Source of the DNA: Epiperipatus broadwayi
Taxonomy: Eukaryota > Onychophora > Udeonychophora > Euonychophora > Peripatidae
NCBI GenBank assembly: GCA_028023455.1
Contig: JAQFVV010013330.1
Location: forward strand, 62,001-126,000
Length of the DNA stretch: 64,000 bases
Reading direction: 5' to 3'
Shown here: positions 23,043-36,198 of the stretch, piece by piece
Position numbering within the stretch: position 1 is the first letter of the stretch
Layout: each line of letters begins with the position of its first letter
Notes under the pieces: model-generated
Seen by the model: only the letters and a program-made list of their open reading frames with translations
Told to the model about the DNA's origin: nothing
Database searches by the model: none
Made by a program: the position numbers and the translations under genes

Positions 23043-24687
23043 CATGGTGTAAATATTTATGAACTTTAATTATTGATATTGCAGTATGAAACATCAATAA
23101 TATTTATTATTTTTCTAGTTCATATAATTATTTAGTTGACAAATCGTTTTTTTTTTTCCCATATCTGTGCCTGAAGTATTCAATAGCAAATAATAATGGG
23201 GCAAGCTTTCTTTGCAGGCATAGATGAGTTTCAATTTAGCCAGGTGTTGTGGCATTTATGGCTCAAAGTCTAGGCAGTTCTCAGAAGATGATTACATATC
23301 CATGGCTGCCTAGTATATGTTTAAATTAATTAGAAATCCATTATCTGTTTTTTTTTTTATTCCAAGAAGCTGACCATAAATAATAATTTTGGCGATATAG
23401 ATAACTATATCAAAATTATAGTTCAAAAAGAAAAACAATTTTTCCTGATTTATTTCCACAGACAATTCTTTTTAATTGTAGTGTTCTATTTACTGGCAAA
23501 TGCTAAGCTGATTTTTTTTTTTTTTTACTCATCCAGTCTTACATTATTGAATGTAGCCTCTCTTTTTTTTGTTTACTTAATCTTTTTTGAGAAATTATTT
23601 TAACATTTTCTTTTTCTAATTAATAATATGTAATAGATTATTAGGTTTTTTTATCTTTTAATTACTATTATAAGTATTTGCACTTTGCTATTTACAAATC
23701 TAATCAAGTTTTTAAAAAAAAAATAGGGAGTTTAAATTAATTTATGCTATTCTCTTTATTATTATTACACCACTATTATATGGATTAAATGCTTTTATTT
23801 GACATTTATTTTGATGAGTTTTATTAAATTTTTTATTTATTTATTTCAAGTAGTGTACTCTTTACATGCACATACATATGTGTGCATTTTAAGCAAACAT
23901 TGTGAATAAGCACATTCATCCCTTTATTTATTGTGGTTGTTTTTATAATAATTTTAAATAAACTCACTAAAGCGTATTAATTTATCAATGTATTGCTGAA
24001 TGACAACTTTTCAAGCTTATATTTTCAACATTATGATATGAAACACATATTCCATATATAACACTTTCTAACTATATTATTATAAGCTACTGAAAACTCA
24101 CAGCGAGCTATATGTAAACTAATACAACTTTCATTGCTTCCGCATAAATTTCATCTGTATTTAAGCTATTCTAAATTATATTTACAATTATATTAATAAT
24201 AAATTTGTATAAGCACTGAAATAAAGGAAGGCCATTGGGAAATTCTATTAGTTATTTATGTATGTATGATTGGTTAATCTTTTTTTTTTTTTTTTCAATT
24301 ATGAATTTAATTTATGACATAAATCTTTGTATCTAGCTATGATATAATGTATATTTTATTTTAAATCAGAATTTCTTCAGTCCTTTGGAATCTAACATGA
24401 TAGGATAGGTTCTAGTACCTGATTAAGAGATATTATAGAAAATATATCATATTTAGACTTCAAGGCATTTGAAAAATAGTTAATTTATAACTAAATGTAT
24501 AGCAAATGGTCAACAAGATTTCTGGATGCATTAATTTATGGATGTAAATTAAATTATAGATTAGATTGAATGGAATTAATCATTCATTTAAAGCTCTTTG
24601 TTTTTTAAATATTTTATATGATTATATTACTGTACAAATCTCTTAACAGTTATTAAAAGAAAAAAATTATATTAAATTATTTTTTAG
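23043..24687. other. sideroflexin intron, AT-rich, no element recognised
   Basis: Homopolymer T and A runs are frequent. No protein similarity, palindrome or repeat pair was found up to the exon. Confidence 0.4.
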
Positions 24688-24740
24688 TTATCCCTCCTGT
24701 TATAATGAATCACTTAGAAACTAAAGGAACAGTGCTTAAG
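24688..24740 (+). CDS. sideroflexin exon (IPPVIMN segment)
   Basis: This 53-bp exon follows the acceptor TTTTTAG and ends at CTTAAG before GTTTGT. Joined in phase with the leftover T from the previous exon it reads F-IPPVIMNHLE and ends VLK, corresponding to the family's IPPFIMN motif and the short loop after it. The phase works exactly: two bases complete a codon, then 17 full codons, ending in phase 0. Such a short exon would be missed by ORF length; it is recognised from family conservation and splice signals. Confidence 0.93.
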
Positions 24741-27700
24741 GTTTGTAATGTTATTTTAATATTCAAATAAAATATATATGTGTTTGTCTATATATTGTTA
24801 ATTAATTGCAACCATTATAGTGTCATTAACTAAAAAATTTAAATATGAAAAGTAAAGATGAGTTTTATTTTATCGTATAATAAGAATTGCAGATTTCCTC
24901 TTAAAGATAACTACTTTTGCAACTTCTTCATGTTACATTTTTTTGTATGTGTTTTAAATTTTTTTTTTTTTATTGTTGTTGCCATTTTTGATCTTAATCG
25001 ATTTTGACTTTTTTATATTAAGATATATTTATTACTCATTTGTTTCTTCTTGTGATTCTTTTTGTTAGCATGAATTATATGTTTTATTTCAATGTTAAAT
25101 TAGGAAAAGATCAGTCATTTTGTAAAGCTTTTTAATTTATAATCTTTTTTCTATATAGTTTTTTTATTTATTTTTGAATCATTTATTAGTCATTATTGTT
25201 TTTTTAAAAAAATATGTTCTGAATCAAGTTTTAGTCTTGATACAATAAATGGAACATAATAATAATGACTTAAGATTACTCAAAATCATTTAGATGTCAT
25301 TACAGTGAACTGCAAGAAATACATGACACAAACAGTAGGATAGTGATTGTTCACTGAAATAGATGTAAAATACAATTTAGATTTTATAATCCAAAATATT
25401 CTGAGCTTATTATTTGCAAAAAGACATTTTTAAAAAATCATGGTTAACATTAATTATTGATAAAATAAAAGAATAGATTTTTTGTACATATTTTAATTTA
25501 TTATTTGTAATTAGAATTCATGAAAATTTAATTATTGGAACATTATTCAGCAATAAATAAAATATATGCTGTATAGGCATATATATATAACATGCACACA
25601 TTATTAGATATTTGTTATTTTAAATTTAAAAAAAAAAAATTATTCATGTGAACAAATATTGTGTCAGGACTAATGAATGGGAAAAATTGTAATTCTTTAA
25701 TTATGAATCCATAAAAAAATAACATTCATATAATCATATTTTGGAAATAATGAAAGCAGTTAATAGATATAGAAAAAAATATGAATAAATGATTAGATGA
25801 AGAATTCACTGTAATTTATGAACAATTTAGATAAGTAGTTCCCAAATTTTTTATATCAAGATTATTTTTTCTAATATATATAAATTAGAGATCATTAATT
25901 TATGTATAATGAATAGGTTTATAGTTTTGTCATAATTGAAATATGAAATTAGGTTTTCATATGACATGTCAACATTAATGAGTGAAAGAGACATAAATAA
26001 CATAGAAGCAAGTAAAAATCATCAGCCTAAACAACTATAATATTATTGCCCATCTGTTTTAACAAAGTATTATATATAATGCATAATCAATGAAATTACG
26101 GAGAATCAAAGCAAAATTAATACCCTTAAATATGAAATGAATAAATGCAGGAATGGAATACCTATTAAAATGCTACAGACAACTGGTTGGGAAATATTGA
26201 ACTAAATAATTTTTCCAATAATAACAAAAACATTTTTTTTATATATATAAATGCATTCATTTAACATTTAAGACATCATTAACGCATTAAATATTTTCAA
26301 TTGTTAAAGAACCAAGAAATTGATTTAGATTAATAGGTTTTATACAAAATATATATAATTTTACACTGATGATTTATTTTCATAGTTTCTTATATGATTG
26401 CAATTAAGAGCAGAGAGATAAAGTTTCATCTAAGATTTTCACAATAGTTTTTAAAAAATTACTAAAATATCTAGGATAAAAAGGACATTAAAATAAACAA
26501 ATAATGTTTAAATTACTTATTTGCCAATATTCCCCTCTATTAATCAATTATAGCTATAGTTAGGAAATTTTACATAATTTGAAAGCTGAATGGCCATTAA
26601 ATGTTTTTTTTTTTTTTGTAATATACATTCTTGTGATTTTATTATTCAATTGAAGGATATAATGTATAACAGTAAGAAAAAAAATTTTCAGTGTATAAAT
26701 TTTTCTCAATGGTTTTTATTGTACATTCATTATCTACACATAGTAAAAATGATATAGTCATCAAAATAAAATATTATTTTGATTATGATTAATGAATAAT
26801 TGACTTCTTGCAGAATTCATAATTTCTTGCAGCGGCCATATGCGCAGACAACCTTTTGCACATCTACATTAAACAATGTGTGATTACTGTGATTGAATGA
26901 AACAGTGTTGATTTGTTTCCAAAATCTTAGATGAGAATATTAATAAATATTTAGTTAAATAATATATGTATCAAAATATTTACTTTGACTCTTTATGAAG
27001 GCCAAGTTATATAATAAATGTATCAAAATCTTTAACTTTGACTCTTACTGAAAGACAATTAACTAATAACTGATCATAGGATTCAGTTTTCACTATTGAC
27101 TAGGGTTTATTAACTCATTATTTTATTGATTCTATAATCTAACATAATCTAAAGATAATTTTTTGAAAATTTTAAAAATAAGATAATTTTTTGTTTTGAA
27201 AAAAATTATAATCTTAATAAAATAACCATAGGCATGCAAACAGCTTTATAGAAATTTTTTTTTACAATGTTTAAATTGTTTATTTACAGATTGTTGATTT
27301 GGATTTTAAATTTTAGAAATATTACTTACAAGAATAATTAGAGTATAGAATTCTTCACATCATACACAAATCATAAGAGAAAAATAAAGCTATTGGATAG
27401 TGACAATTAGTCAGTGCCTTTCATAGTTTATTATCCTAAATTGCAACAACATTATAATTTAAAATATTGAAAATGTAATTACATTAACATTCTAAAATGT
27501 TTCCAAGTAAAGATTTTGATATATTTATTATTTATCTAAAATGATTGGATGATATTCATGTGTAAAATCACGGGATATTTTATATTTATAATAGCAATAT
27601 ATAAAAGAAAATCCTAAATACAGGGTAATATTAGCTTTGTTTTCTTTGTTATTGTTGCAGAAATAAAAAAAAAATAAGAGCATTCTATAGAGAGAAGCAG

Positions 27701-28590
27701 GGTAAAATTGAAATAAAGCTGAAGGAAACAAAAATAACATTTAAAAAACTGTACTGTAATTCAGAATTTATTTTTAAAAATTTATTTCACATAAAATTTA
27801 CAATAGTTATAATTGTCTATATAAACCTTCTGTATTTAAATTGCAACTATTATTTTTCTTTAGAAATTATAAGATTCCTTCAGTATTAGGAAATTATATA
27901 TCCATTAATAGAAAATGAAAAATAAATAAATATGTAAAAGTCAGAATAATATTGGAAAAATAGAGTTTATCAGTTAACAAGAATGACTCCGATATTCTTT
28001 ATTATGGTTAGAAATAGAGGCTCAGAGATTACTTTATACAACAATGATTTATCTTGAAGACATAATATAAATAAACTCTAACTGCAGTCTGTGACAACCA
28101 GTAAGTAACTATTAGTTATAGTTATTAAAAATCATATGAAACCTTCTTACAAAAAAGTAGGCAAAAAATATGTAAAAGTTAATTAGTAAAAGCAACCCAA
28201 AATGTTACTTAACTTGTTCACATTTTTAAATTAAAATAAATGATAATAAACTTATTCATCATCATTTGTAAAGTTTATCATTTAGATAAATATTTTTGTT
28301 CTGAATTGATAATTAAAGATTACATTTTACTATGAAAAATATTAGTCTTTAAAAAAGTTTTTTTATTATAAATATTTTACAACATTTACATAATTAATAA
28401 CCCCAATCCAACGTAATTATAATTTTTATTCATAATTGAGATTTATTTATAATTTTATTGAGAATCATTACTGGTTTTTAGAGCATGAACAATATTAATA
28501 AACTTAATGATTTCTGAAACACAAAAGTTTTCATCTTTATAGATTTGTCATTAATGGGATTTTAATGTTTTTTTATTTTTTCTCTCTCTT
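24741..28590. other. sideroflexin intron, AT-rich; one imperfect tandem pair
   Basis: The only structure I see is an imperfect duplication of about 60 bp around 26950-27050, with TGTATCAAAATATTTACTTT and its variant in each copy. ORFs are short and low-complexity. Confidence 0.4.
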
Positions 28591-28594
28591 TCCA

Positions 28595-29260
28595 AAAAAT
28601 TGACGTCTTATCTTGACTATTTATCCACAACTTGCGTAAGGCAAACCACAATTAATTAATAACTAAAAGTAAATTTAGATTAAAAGATTTATTACAAGTT
28701 ATACAACACAAAACTAGAATATATACAAGCTCAATTATAAATAATATATACACAATAATAATAAATGCTCCCGGAGTTCTTAAGTACTCTTTAAATATAG
28801 TCCGACTATTACTGTCTCATTTAATGCATGGACTCCTTTACAATTAGGCTAAATAAATACCAAATTAATATTTAAGAGCTCTTTAGACTTACAAAAAAAC
28901 AAAATAAGATTCGGATGATCTGCTTTAAATATAGTCGGATTTTTATACCTTCAGATTCCGAAACATCTGGGTTTATTTCTCTCACAGACGTTGACTGGTT
29001 ACTGACGATACTTATTGCGCACAAAACACTTTGCCAACACAAAGCAGGAAAAGAGAAAAAAGACACTCAATTCTATTATCCTGAATTTTTATAGTTTTCA
29101 GTTTAATTCTTCTCTTATCCGCAATTTCCATTACTTAAAATTTCTTTGCTTAGCATTTACTTAATTACACTTTCTGGATCTACTATTTCCATTAAGATTT
29201 TATCTTTACTAATCCATTCAACATTTGTGTTTCCGTTTTTTTCATTAAGTCTGTTGAAAC
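28595..29260 (-). other. possible LTR-like segment, minus strand
   Basis: This part is less AT-rich than the flanks. On the minus strand a TATAAAAA near 29085 is followed about 110 bp later by AATAAA near 28970, the spacing of an LTR promoter and poly(A) signal. No second copy or coding region lies in the window, so a solo LTR is only a guess. Confidence 0.25.
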
Positions 29261-29583
29261 CTTTTAATTATATAACTAATCATTTACATTCTTAAAAGAT
29301 TTCATTATCATTAATTAATACTTTTAACTTAAACTTCTGGAGTATTCTTATCGATCTTTTTTATCTACAATATTTCTTGTACTTAAAATACTAAAGTTTA
29401 TATAAATATATATCTGGAAAAACAAATGTTTTTTTTTTTTTAAATTAAGTTTCATTATGAAAATTTGACTTTTTTTCTTAAAGAACTATGAATTTTTGAA
29501 TTTTCCAAGTTGACAGATAAATGCTTTAAATTTTAAATGGAATTAATACATAGCATTTTCATTATAATTATTTTTGGAACTTA

Positions 29584-29726
29584 AAACAGTTTAAATTAGG
29601 CAAGCATTGTTAGTCGAGAGGTCAGCGCAGCTGCCTTGCAAGCAAGCAGTTGGTTGCAGACGGTTGTTGCAGGTTCGCCTCCCGGCTGATGCCATGATAT
29701 ATGAAAAAAAAAAACAGTTTAAATTA
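29584..29726 (+). mobile_element. tRNA-derived short retroposon with target-site duplication
   Basis: A body of about 105 bp (29599-29703) contains an A-box-like TAGTCGAGAGG (29611-29621) and a B-box-like GGTTCGCCTCC (29672-29682). It ends in an A run and is flanked by the 15-bp direct repeat AAACAGTTTAAATTA on both sides. The sequence resembles a tRNA with an extended variable region. The poly(A) and duplication show LINE-driven insertion, and the perfect duplication means it is recent. It may be a minimal SINE or a tRNA retropseudogene. Confidence 0.8.
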
Positions 29727-30669
29727 ATAATAGGAAATTTACATTTTTATAAATGTTAACAGCTAAATGTTTAAACAATGTTCTTTATCTTACTTCAAAA
29801 GATTATTTTAAAATTTCGGTTATTAAATATATTGTAATGATCCAGATTATTTGCTGTTTTTAGCATGTGGTAATGCAATAATGAAGTAAAAGCAGAGCAA
29901 AATTTGAAAAATAATTTTTTAGATAACTTTTGAATAAAACAATTATTTTATTAATCATATTAAATAAACAAATAATTGAATTGCTATCTTTTAATGTTTA
30001 ATTTCTGGAAACAGCAAGTTGAATTTGAATACCACAACTTTGGGTCTTGAATCCATCACTCTATTGTAATCCTAAACTGCACAGTTTTTATTCATATTAT
30101 TTTACCAAAAAAAAATATTTAATCACTTCTCATTTGTGGAAGTTTAGATCAAAGGAAAGGCCATAAGAGCATCACAAACCTTAGATTGAACATTCATATA
30201 AAAGGCCATATATTGTTTAATCACAAAATTAAAATTTAGTCAGCAATGGACAGTATATTTTAAGAAAGGATGATTGATTATAAGTGAATAATAGGAATTT
30301 TGTGCTCAATTCTAAGAATTAAAAAATAGCTTTAAAAATATCCCTAATCAAGATAAAAATTAAAACAGAAATGCACTACAAAAGTGGCTGGAATATTCTT
30401 TAGTAAACTATCACACACATAATTTTATACATGCACACACATATGTATTCGCCATACTCATTTATGAGTGATTGTTAATGATGATAACATGTTTTTTCTA
30501 ACTCTGAGAAATTCTTTCTGATGTCAAGGACTAAATGACTATTATCCATTGCTTATTTTAATTTCATATCGTGTACATTGCTGTAAGCTAGTTATAACTG
30601 TATTATTTATTTATTTTATATTGGTATATTGAATATTATAGAGTTTATTCCAGAGTATTTTAATTATAT

Positions 30670-30695
30670 ATATGTGTGTGTGTGTGTGTGTATCA
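30670..30695. repeat. (TG)n microsatellite
   Basis: A run of TG dinucleotides after a short TA run. Confidence 0.9.
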
Positions 30696-30724
30696 TTAAA
30701 AACCAGTCAACACATAGATAATCC

Positions 30725-30795
30725 CAATATCAATAACAATCAATAATCTATTACTGTTGTCAAGGCAAACTCTTTTTAACAATAAGGATGGAATA
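30725..30795 (+). repeat. dispersed repeat, copy near (TG)n
   Basis: CAATATCAATAACAATC followed by GTCAAGGCAAAC and ACAATAAGGATGG matches two further copies near 50290 and 50576. All are preceded by AT-rich or TA/TG-rich sequence. Confidence 0.55.
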
Positions 30796-30819
30796 TATAT
30801 ATATGGAAACGGGGCGTCG

Positions 30820-31151
30820 GTTTTCATAAGAAAGGGGAAGCACATCGTGCTATGATCGGACCTCGGGTCTTCAAGTAGGATGTTGGTGATGGCATGAAAA
30901 AATGCTTAGCCATGACTACATCTATCTTCAATATGCTAGATCATCATTAACTGATTAAATTCAGATGTAATTTGGACTAGTTCATCCTCATCAGACCCCC
31001 TTTCATGCTCCATTATGCCGCAGTATTCGAACTCGGGGAGAATTCGCAATAGGCTCTTTTCAGTTATGGATTTACTTGCCTCATTTACTACTGTACCTGT
31101 ATATAAGCAAACATTGGTCAACATATTCTCACTGAAAATTCTCAACATCAA
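30820..31151 (-). other. antisense ORF segment of unknown origin
   Basis: A minus-strand ORF (30936-31151, 71 codons) has unusually balanced composition for this window. It reads through LPEFEYCGIMEHERG and SDEDELVQITSEFN, with acidic, non-low-complexity residues. An acceptor-like TATATACAG lies inside it on that strand. The + strand just beyond 30820 is also richer in G/C. I recognise no domain. It may be a fragment of a retrocopied or transposon gene. Confidence 0.3.
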
Positions 31152-32362
31152 CTTATTATATAAAGAATGATATGTAGATATTAATAACTGAGCTACTTAT
31201 TTATTGTTGTGAATATAAATGATCAATGTATTTATTTAGTAATAGGTGGATATTGATGTTTGAGCTATTTATTTGTTTGAATGCTGGATGATGATGATCA
31301 ACTAGAGATCAAATTAATGACTCAATAACATTTATTCAATAACAAAACATGATGTAATAAAATTAATAATAAAAAAAATGATGTGAGACAAAGATGACTT
31401 TCTATCACTTCAATAGATTAGTATAATTAATATCCCAAAGCCATGATAGAAATACATAATTTGGATGTCTCTATGTACAAAATTAATTCAAAATACTACA
31501 TAAATGTATAACAAACAAAAATAGAAAATTTCCAAAGATTATGAATCTAGCTTGCTAATTAACTTATTTATACTCCCATTATCTTTGATTCATAATTATA
31601 ATTATCATCTTTCCCTTTCTATACATGTATAATTCAATAAAATTAATAAATAAAGTCTTTCATTAGAGAAAATTAATCAGGCACACAGAAAAATATAACT
31701 AGGTTTAATAGACTAATTAATAAACAACAATAATTTTGTTCAGTCACTGTAGTATATGGTTAGTGTTAAGTATAGTCAAACTCTTATCTCTTTTCATTTT
31801 CATATGAGTATTGTCAAGCATATGGAAAGAAATGTGGATTTAACTTTATTTAGCATCATTAATCTTTATTTAGCTTGAAGCTTCTCCTATATACTTAAAT
31901 GATTGATCCCATTTTCTGAAATATAAGGTACTAAACTTGAAAATGAAAAAAATGACAAAGTAAAATATTACAATAAAAAAAAATATACAAATCAATAAAG
32001 GTACATTTATGAGCTAAGCAAGCATTGTTCATTATATCAATAGTCTTTTGATTCTGTTAACAAATCTCCTAGAATGATGTATTTATCCATTGGTTCAATT
32101 GGTAAATATTTAATCCAAGTTAGCAGATTATAGCATTATCCAGTTGTTTGGAATAAGGCATAGCAAATCCAGTGGAGATTGATGTTCTTGAGCATTAGTC
32201 AACCAGGTAGACATCTTATGCACATGATAACACTCCTTTTGGTATGAGAGTTGGTATTAGTCACCCTATGGCATATTTTCTCTAGCATGATCACATTGTA
32301 ATATGCTTTCTAATATATATAATTATTTATACAATTGATTTCTATGTGTAGGGAATAGTATA

Positions 32363-32452
32363 AGAAAATAGAGAAATTATTTCTGAGACTTCGAGTTGTT
32401 GTTCTAGAAAATAGAGAAATTATTTCTGAGACTTTGAGTTGTTGTTCTTTCT
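32363..32452. repeat. tandem duplication of a 45-bp unit
   Basis: Two adjacent copies of a unit beginning AGAAAATAGAGAAATTATTT and ending GAGTTGTTGTTCT, with one difference (TTCGAG and TTTGAG). Confidence 0.85.
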
Positions 32453-33192
32453 TATCTTAATATTTTCTTTCACTTAATGTTTTTTTTTTTTATCAACTTA
32501 AACTATTCAGTTTATTTTCATCAATTAAAGGATCCAAGATTTCTAGTTGTTTCAGTAGATAAAATCAATTTTCTAGCTTGATGAAAATTTTGTTCCAATA
32601 TCAAACATAAGTCTCTATTTTTCTTTTCTACACAATATAGCTGTTAGAATGTGCATATTTTTATACGATCTCTTCAGTTGTTATTAACCAAGTGTTGGCA
32701 TTGCTTGATGGCTTTTATTTTTTTTAAGCTTGCTATAATTGTTCATTGTTATATTATCATTATTAAGATAAATCTTTATAGAATTGCCTCTTCGTTTTCA
32801 AGTCTGATCGCATGGCAACAAATTTGACATTTTGGTCGGTATCTTTTTAACTTTATCTTTGTTTAAGTCAATATGGGTTAGTTATAAACATTTGCGATTA
32901 GTTGTATTGAATATATATATATATATATGTGTTTATTTTTAATGTTGCAAGTTCTAAAGAAAGGAAAAATTCATCTTTCTTTAAAAATTTGTAATAGTTT
33001 GTTTAATGCGATGTTTGTGAGTGTATACTGTATATGTTTAATAATGAGTAGGTTATTTGTTAAATAGATGGTTCGATTGGAGATTGTGTAAATGAGTGTA
33101 TAGATGATTTGTTAGTTGTAAGTTTCCTTACGATATATATAGATGAATTAATTATATGAATGAATTCTTATTTTTTTATATTATTAATTTAG

Positions 33193-33242
33193 AAAATGCC
33201 ATGGATCAGTGCTCCTCTTCAAGTTGGCCTCTGTGGTTTATG
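33193..33242 (+). CDS. sideroflexin exon (PWISAPLQVGL segment)
   Basis: The acceptor ATTTAG is followed in phase 0 by KMPWISAPLQVGLCGL, the counterpart of the family's PWMSAPIQVGL motif before the last membrane helix. The exon ends with TG, the first two bases of a cysteine codon completed by the next exon. The donor is GCAAGT, not GT. No GT donor nearby keeps the conserved protein: the next GT lies four bases on and would shift the frame. The exon is therefore assigned a GC-AG intron. Confidence 0.92.
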
Positions 33243-33843
33243 GCAAGTGTACATTTATTTATGTATTACTACTTTTTTAAAATATACAATTACATATTTT
33301 TTAAAAAATCAATAAATAATTAAGTCATATTTGACTTATGATGCTGTTACAAGCTGTTTGTTCTATACATTTACAACTTTAATCACAAATGAATTTGTTA
33401 ATTGTGATCAAAGTTATAAATTTATAGTGTATTTTTATTGCATTTTCTCTTTTGATAAGATTAGTTTTTTTTCTTAAAAATAAAGTGTAAATATATCATC
33501 ATCATCATTAATATTTATTTATTATTGTAACTCCAGTAAAAACAAAAGTAACAGAGAAATGCAAAAAGTTAAAAAAAATAAATAGAATTTCTATATATAT
33601 AATTATAAGATACAAATATTGTTGCATACACACTTGGTCTCATTATCATAATTATTACAGAGGAATAACTGTTAACAATTGAACCCTAAGTAATAGAAGA
33701 CAGTAAAGTAAAAGAAAATAGATAGAAAGTGATGCTATACACATTTCATTTTAAAAAAACTTCATTACAATAAACTATTTAAAGAGTGTTTATTATAATT
33801 AATAAAAATTACTAATAAAAAATATTTTTATTTTTTGTTTCAG
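33243..33843 (+). other. GC-AG intron of the sideroflexin gene (601 bp)
   Basis: The intron starts GCAAGT and ends TTTCAG. GC donors are a known minor class of U2-type introns and are usually matched elsewhere to the U1 consensus, as this one is (TG then GCAAGT). Using it restores the cysteine and the uninterrupted CLVFATPLCCALF run that sideroflexins share. The intron holds AT-rich low-complexity sequence and no recognisable element. Confidence 0.85.
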
Positions 33844-33891
33844 TTTGGTTTTTGCTACTCCTTTATGTTGTGCTCTTTTTCCACAAAAAAG
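33844..33891 (+). CDS. sideroflexin exon (last membrane helix)
   Basis: This 48-bp exon lies between TTTCAG and GTAAGC. It reads LVFATPLCCALFPQK after completing the cysteine codon, almost identical to the vertebrate sideroflexin segment that forms the last membrane helix and its PQK exit. It ends with AG, completed to serine by the final exon. Confidence 0.95.
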
Positions 33892-34149
33892 GTAAGCTCT
33901 TATTTGAATTAGTAAATAAATAATTGTCTAAATATTCTTTTTTTTTTTTTTTAAAAAGTACTTTATTTTTATTATAGTTGCTAATAAAATTCAGATCTGT
34001 ATGAAAATCTTATTTCTAATTAACAAGAGGTGATCATTTTTTTAAGAAGTAACCAGATTTAATTTAAATTTATGTTTAGCACTTTAACTGCGATTAAAAA
34101 GCCTGTATAAACAAGATTTGATGGAATTTTGACTTTTTAAGATTTAATT

Positions 34150-35320
34150 AATGGTTTTCATATTTAATGTTATTGATATGGTCAAGATATTTGATTCAGT
34201 TAATTGAGTCTACATGATGGAATGGGAGGAAAATCTGAGACATTTAAAATGAAAATTAGTTAAGTTATCAAGGATGTGTACTTGCTTTATTACTATTTTC
34301 AATTTTTATGACAGTTGTCTTTGAAACTGTTTATAGGTTGCTTAATGAATCTGTGATCAAGGTACAATACAGGTTTGATGGTGGAATTTTTATTTGAACG
34401 AATTAAAAGTAAAAACAAGAACTTCTACATCTTGGATTCTGTATTTACAGTATGTTGATGATTTTACTCAGTTCAATGCAACATTTAAAGATTGGTTTAT
34501 TAGTTAATGTTCAAAATGCTCAAGTTTTTTTTCATCCAGTGATGGAGAAAAATGCTCAACATCTTTTAGGCTTGGATAGTTATCACCTTGAAAATGTAAA
34601 TCAATTTAAATACCTTGATAGTTTTATAAGTAAAAAGATGGACTTACATGTTAAGGTATAACCCAGACCACAATATTTGTTGTTTCTTTTAATGAGTAAA
34701 AAGTTAAGGTATTTTATTACAAGGAAATAATCACTGCAATTGAGTTACCTATATATAGAGCTGTTATTTTCCCTAATTTATTGTATGGAAATGAATTGGA
34801 CATCCTATTGACACAGCATAAAAGCATTAGAAAAATTTCATTAAGGGATGCTCTGCAAAATGTTAAAAATACAATGGTGAGATCATAAAACCATTCAATA
34901 TATTCTTTAACTTACTGAATATGATATTATAAAGTCCACAATTGTAAAATCACACCTTTATTGGATTAAGCATGTAAAACAAATGAACAATTTGAGATTT
35001 TCTAAAAGGGTGTTTTATGGTAAATTTGAACATACTTTTCATGAGAAAGATAGACTCTGTTTATGATAAAAATCTCAAAAAGATATTTCAAAGAAATGTG
35101 ATATTGATTGTTTCTATCGGAAAGATATGGCAGAGAATAGAATATATTGGAGAGATGCAGTTAGACGATGTTGAAATATTTTAGAGAGAAAAGTTTTCTA
35201 CTGAAGAAATTAAGACATCATCATGAAATATTAAATAGAAAAATGAACTAGCATGTTTTATATGTGGACATATTGCGGTTCACAGATTGGTTTGTATAGT
35301 TATCACAAAAATCATTTCTA
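34150..35320 (+). mobile_element. LINE 3' part (reverse transcriptase palm to C-terminal zinc finger), dead
   Basis: A + strand copy starts near 34180 with a weak match to the RT motif around DMVKIFDSVN. The catalytic box YVDDFTQF is at about 34450. The frame then shifts into the ORF at 34452-34661, which contains NVNQFKYLDSFIS, the thumb-side motif common to F52C9.6-type RTs. Farther on, SIKALEKFH and KSHLYWIKHVKQM (about 34810-34985) match the C-terminal region. The end near 35255-35310 keeps a zinc-finger-like tail with YCGSQIGLYSYH, the remains of C2H2 motifs of the SRIGLxSH type found at the C-terminus of some invertebrate LINEs. Stops and frameshifts abound, and the 5' part is missing. 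Confidence 0.8.
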
Positions 35321-36198
35321 ATTCTTTTTTTTTCTTTCCTTGGAATTGAAATGGCCATATTTATTTACGAATGATTGCTATATGTATATATATACTGTCA
35401 TAATACTAAGCTTGTATTTAGGTTATTTTCAGATATTTATTTGATGGAATAACATAGAGTTATAAAATTTAAGCATCATAGTTTTGTTTACTTTTTTTTA
35501 AAAACAAATATCAATGAAAAAAATAAAAAATAAAAAAAAAAATTTTTAAGTAAATCTTATTTTTTACTCTATCAATCTATTAAAAGAGATGTATGCTTTA
35601 TTATTTAAAACATTCCTAAGCTATATTACATATTAGTCACATGAATATGAAATTTTTATGGAAATTCTAAAGAAAAAAATGACTTTTGATAAATACACAT
35701 TATTATTTAATGTGTTGATTATTATGACAGAGGAAGATAGTGAAAATAATATTTATGATGGGCAGAAGATGTAAATTGCACTGAGAAAAATTGATTATAA
35801 AATCATGGAATAATTTTAAAAAATTAAAAATATAATTGCTTTAATGGAAGTACAGGATATTTCACTTAGATGCTATACATATAATCCAATTATAAATAAT
35901 AAAAAAATAATTGAGTAATGTTATTATAAATTTTTGAAATGTGAAGAGAGTTTGTATTATAAAACAAAAATGTCAGAGAGTAATAATTAAAGAATGTAAG
36001 ATAGATAAATAAAAATAGATTTATATGTTATTAGAGATACAATGAATTAAATTAGTCACTGCAATAAATAAATTTATATATATATATAATCACAGATAAT
36101 TGATAAAATATTAATATAAGCAATTCCTAACTTGTATTTAACTCAATCAATGTTTTCCATAACTTGATTTATGTATAAGTTGAAAAAAAAAAATTATA

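Noticed and set aside
29599-29703. Functional tRNA gene
   Set aside because: The acceptor ends do not pair well, the variable region is odd, and the copy has a poly(A) tail with a target duplication, so it is a retroposon.
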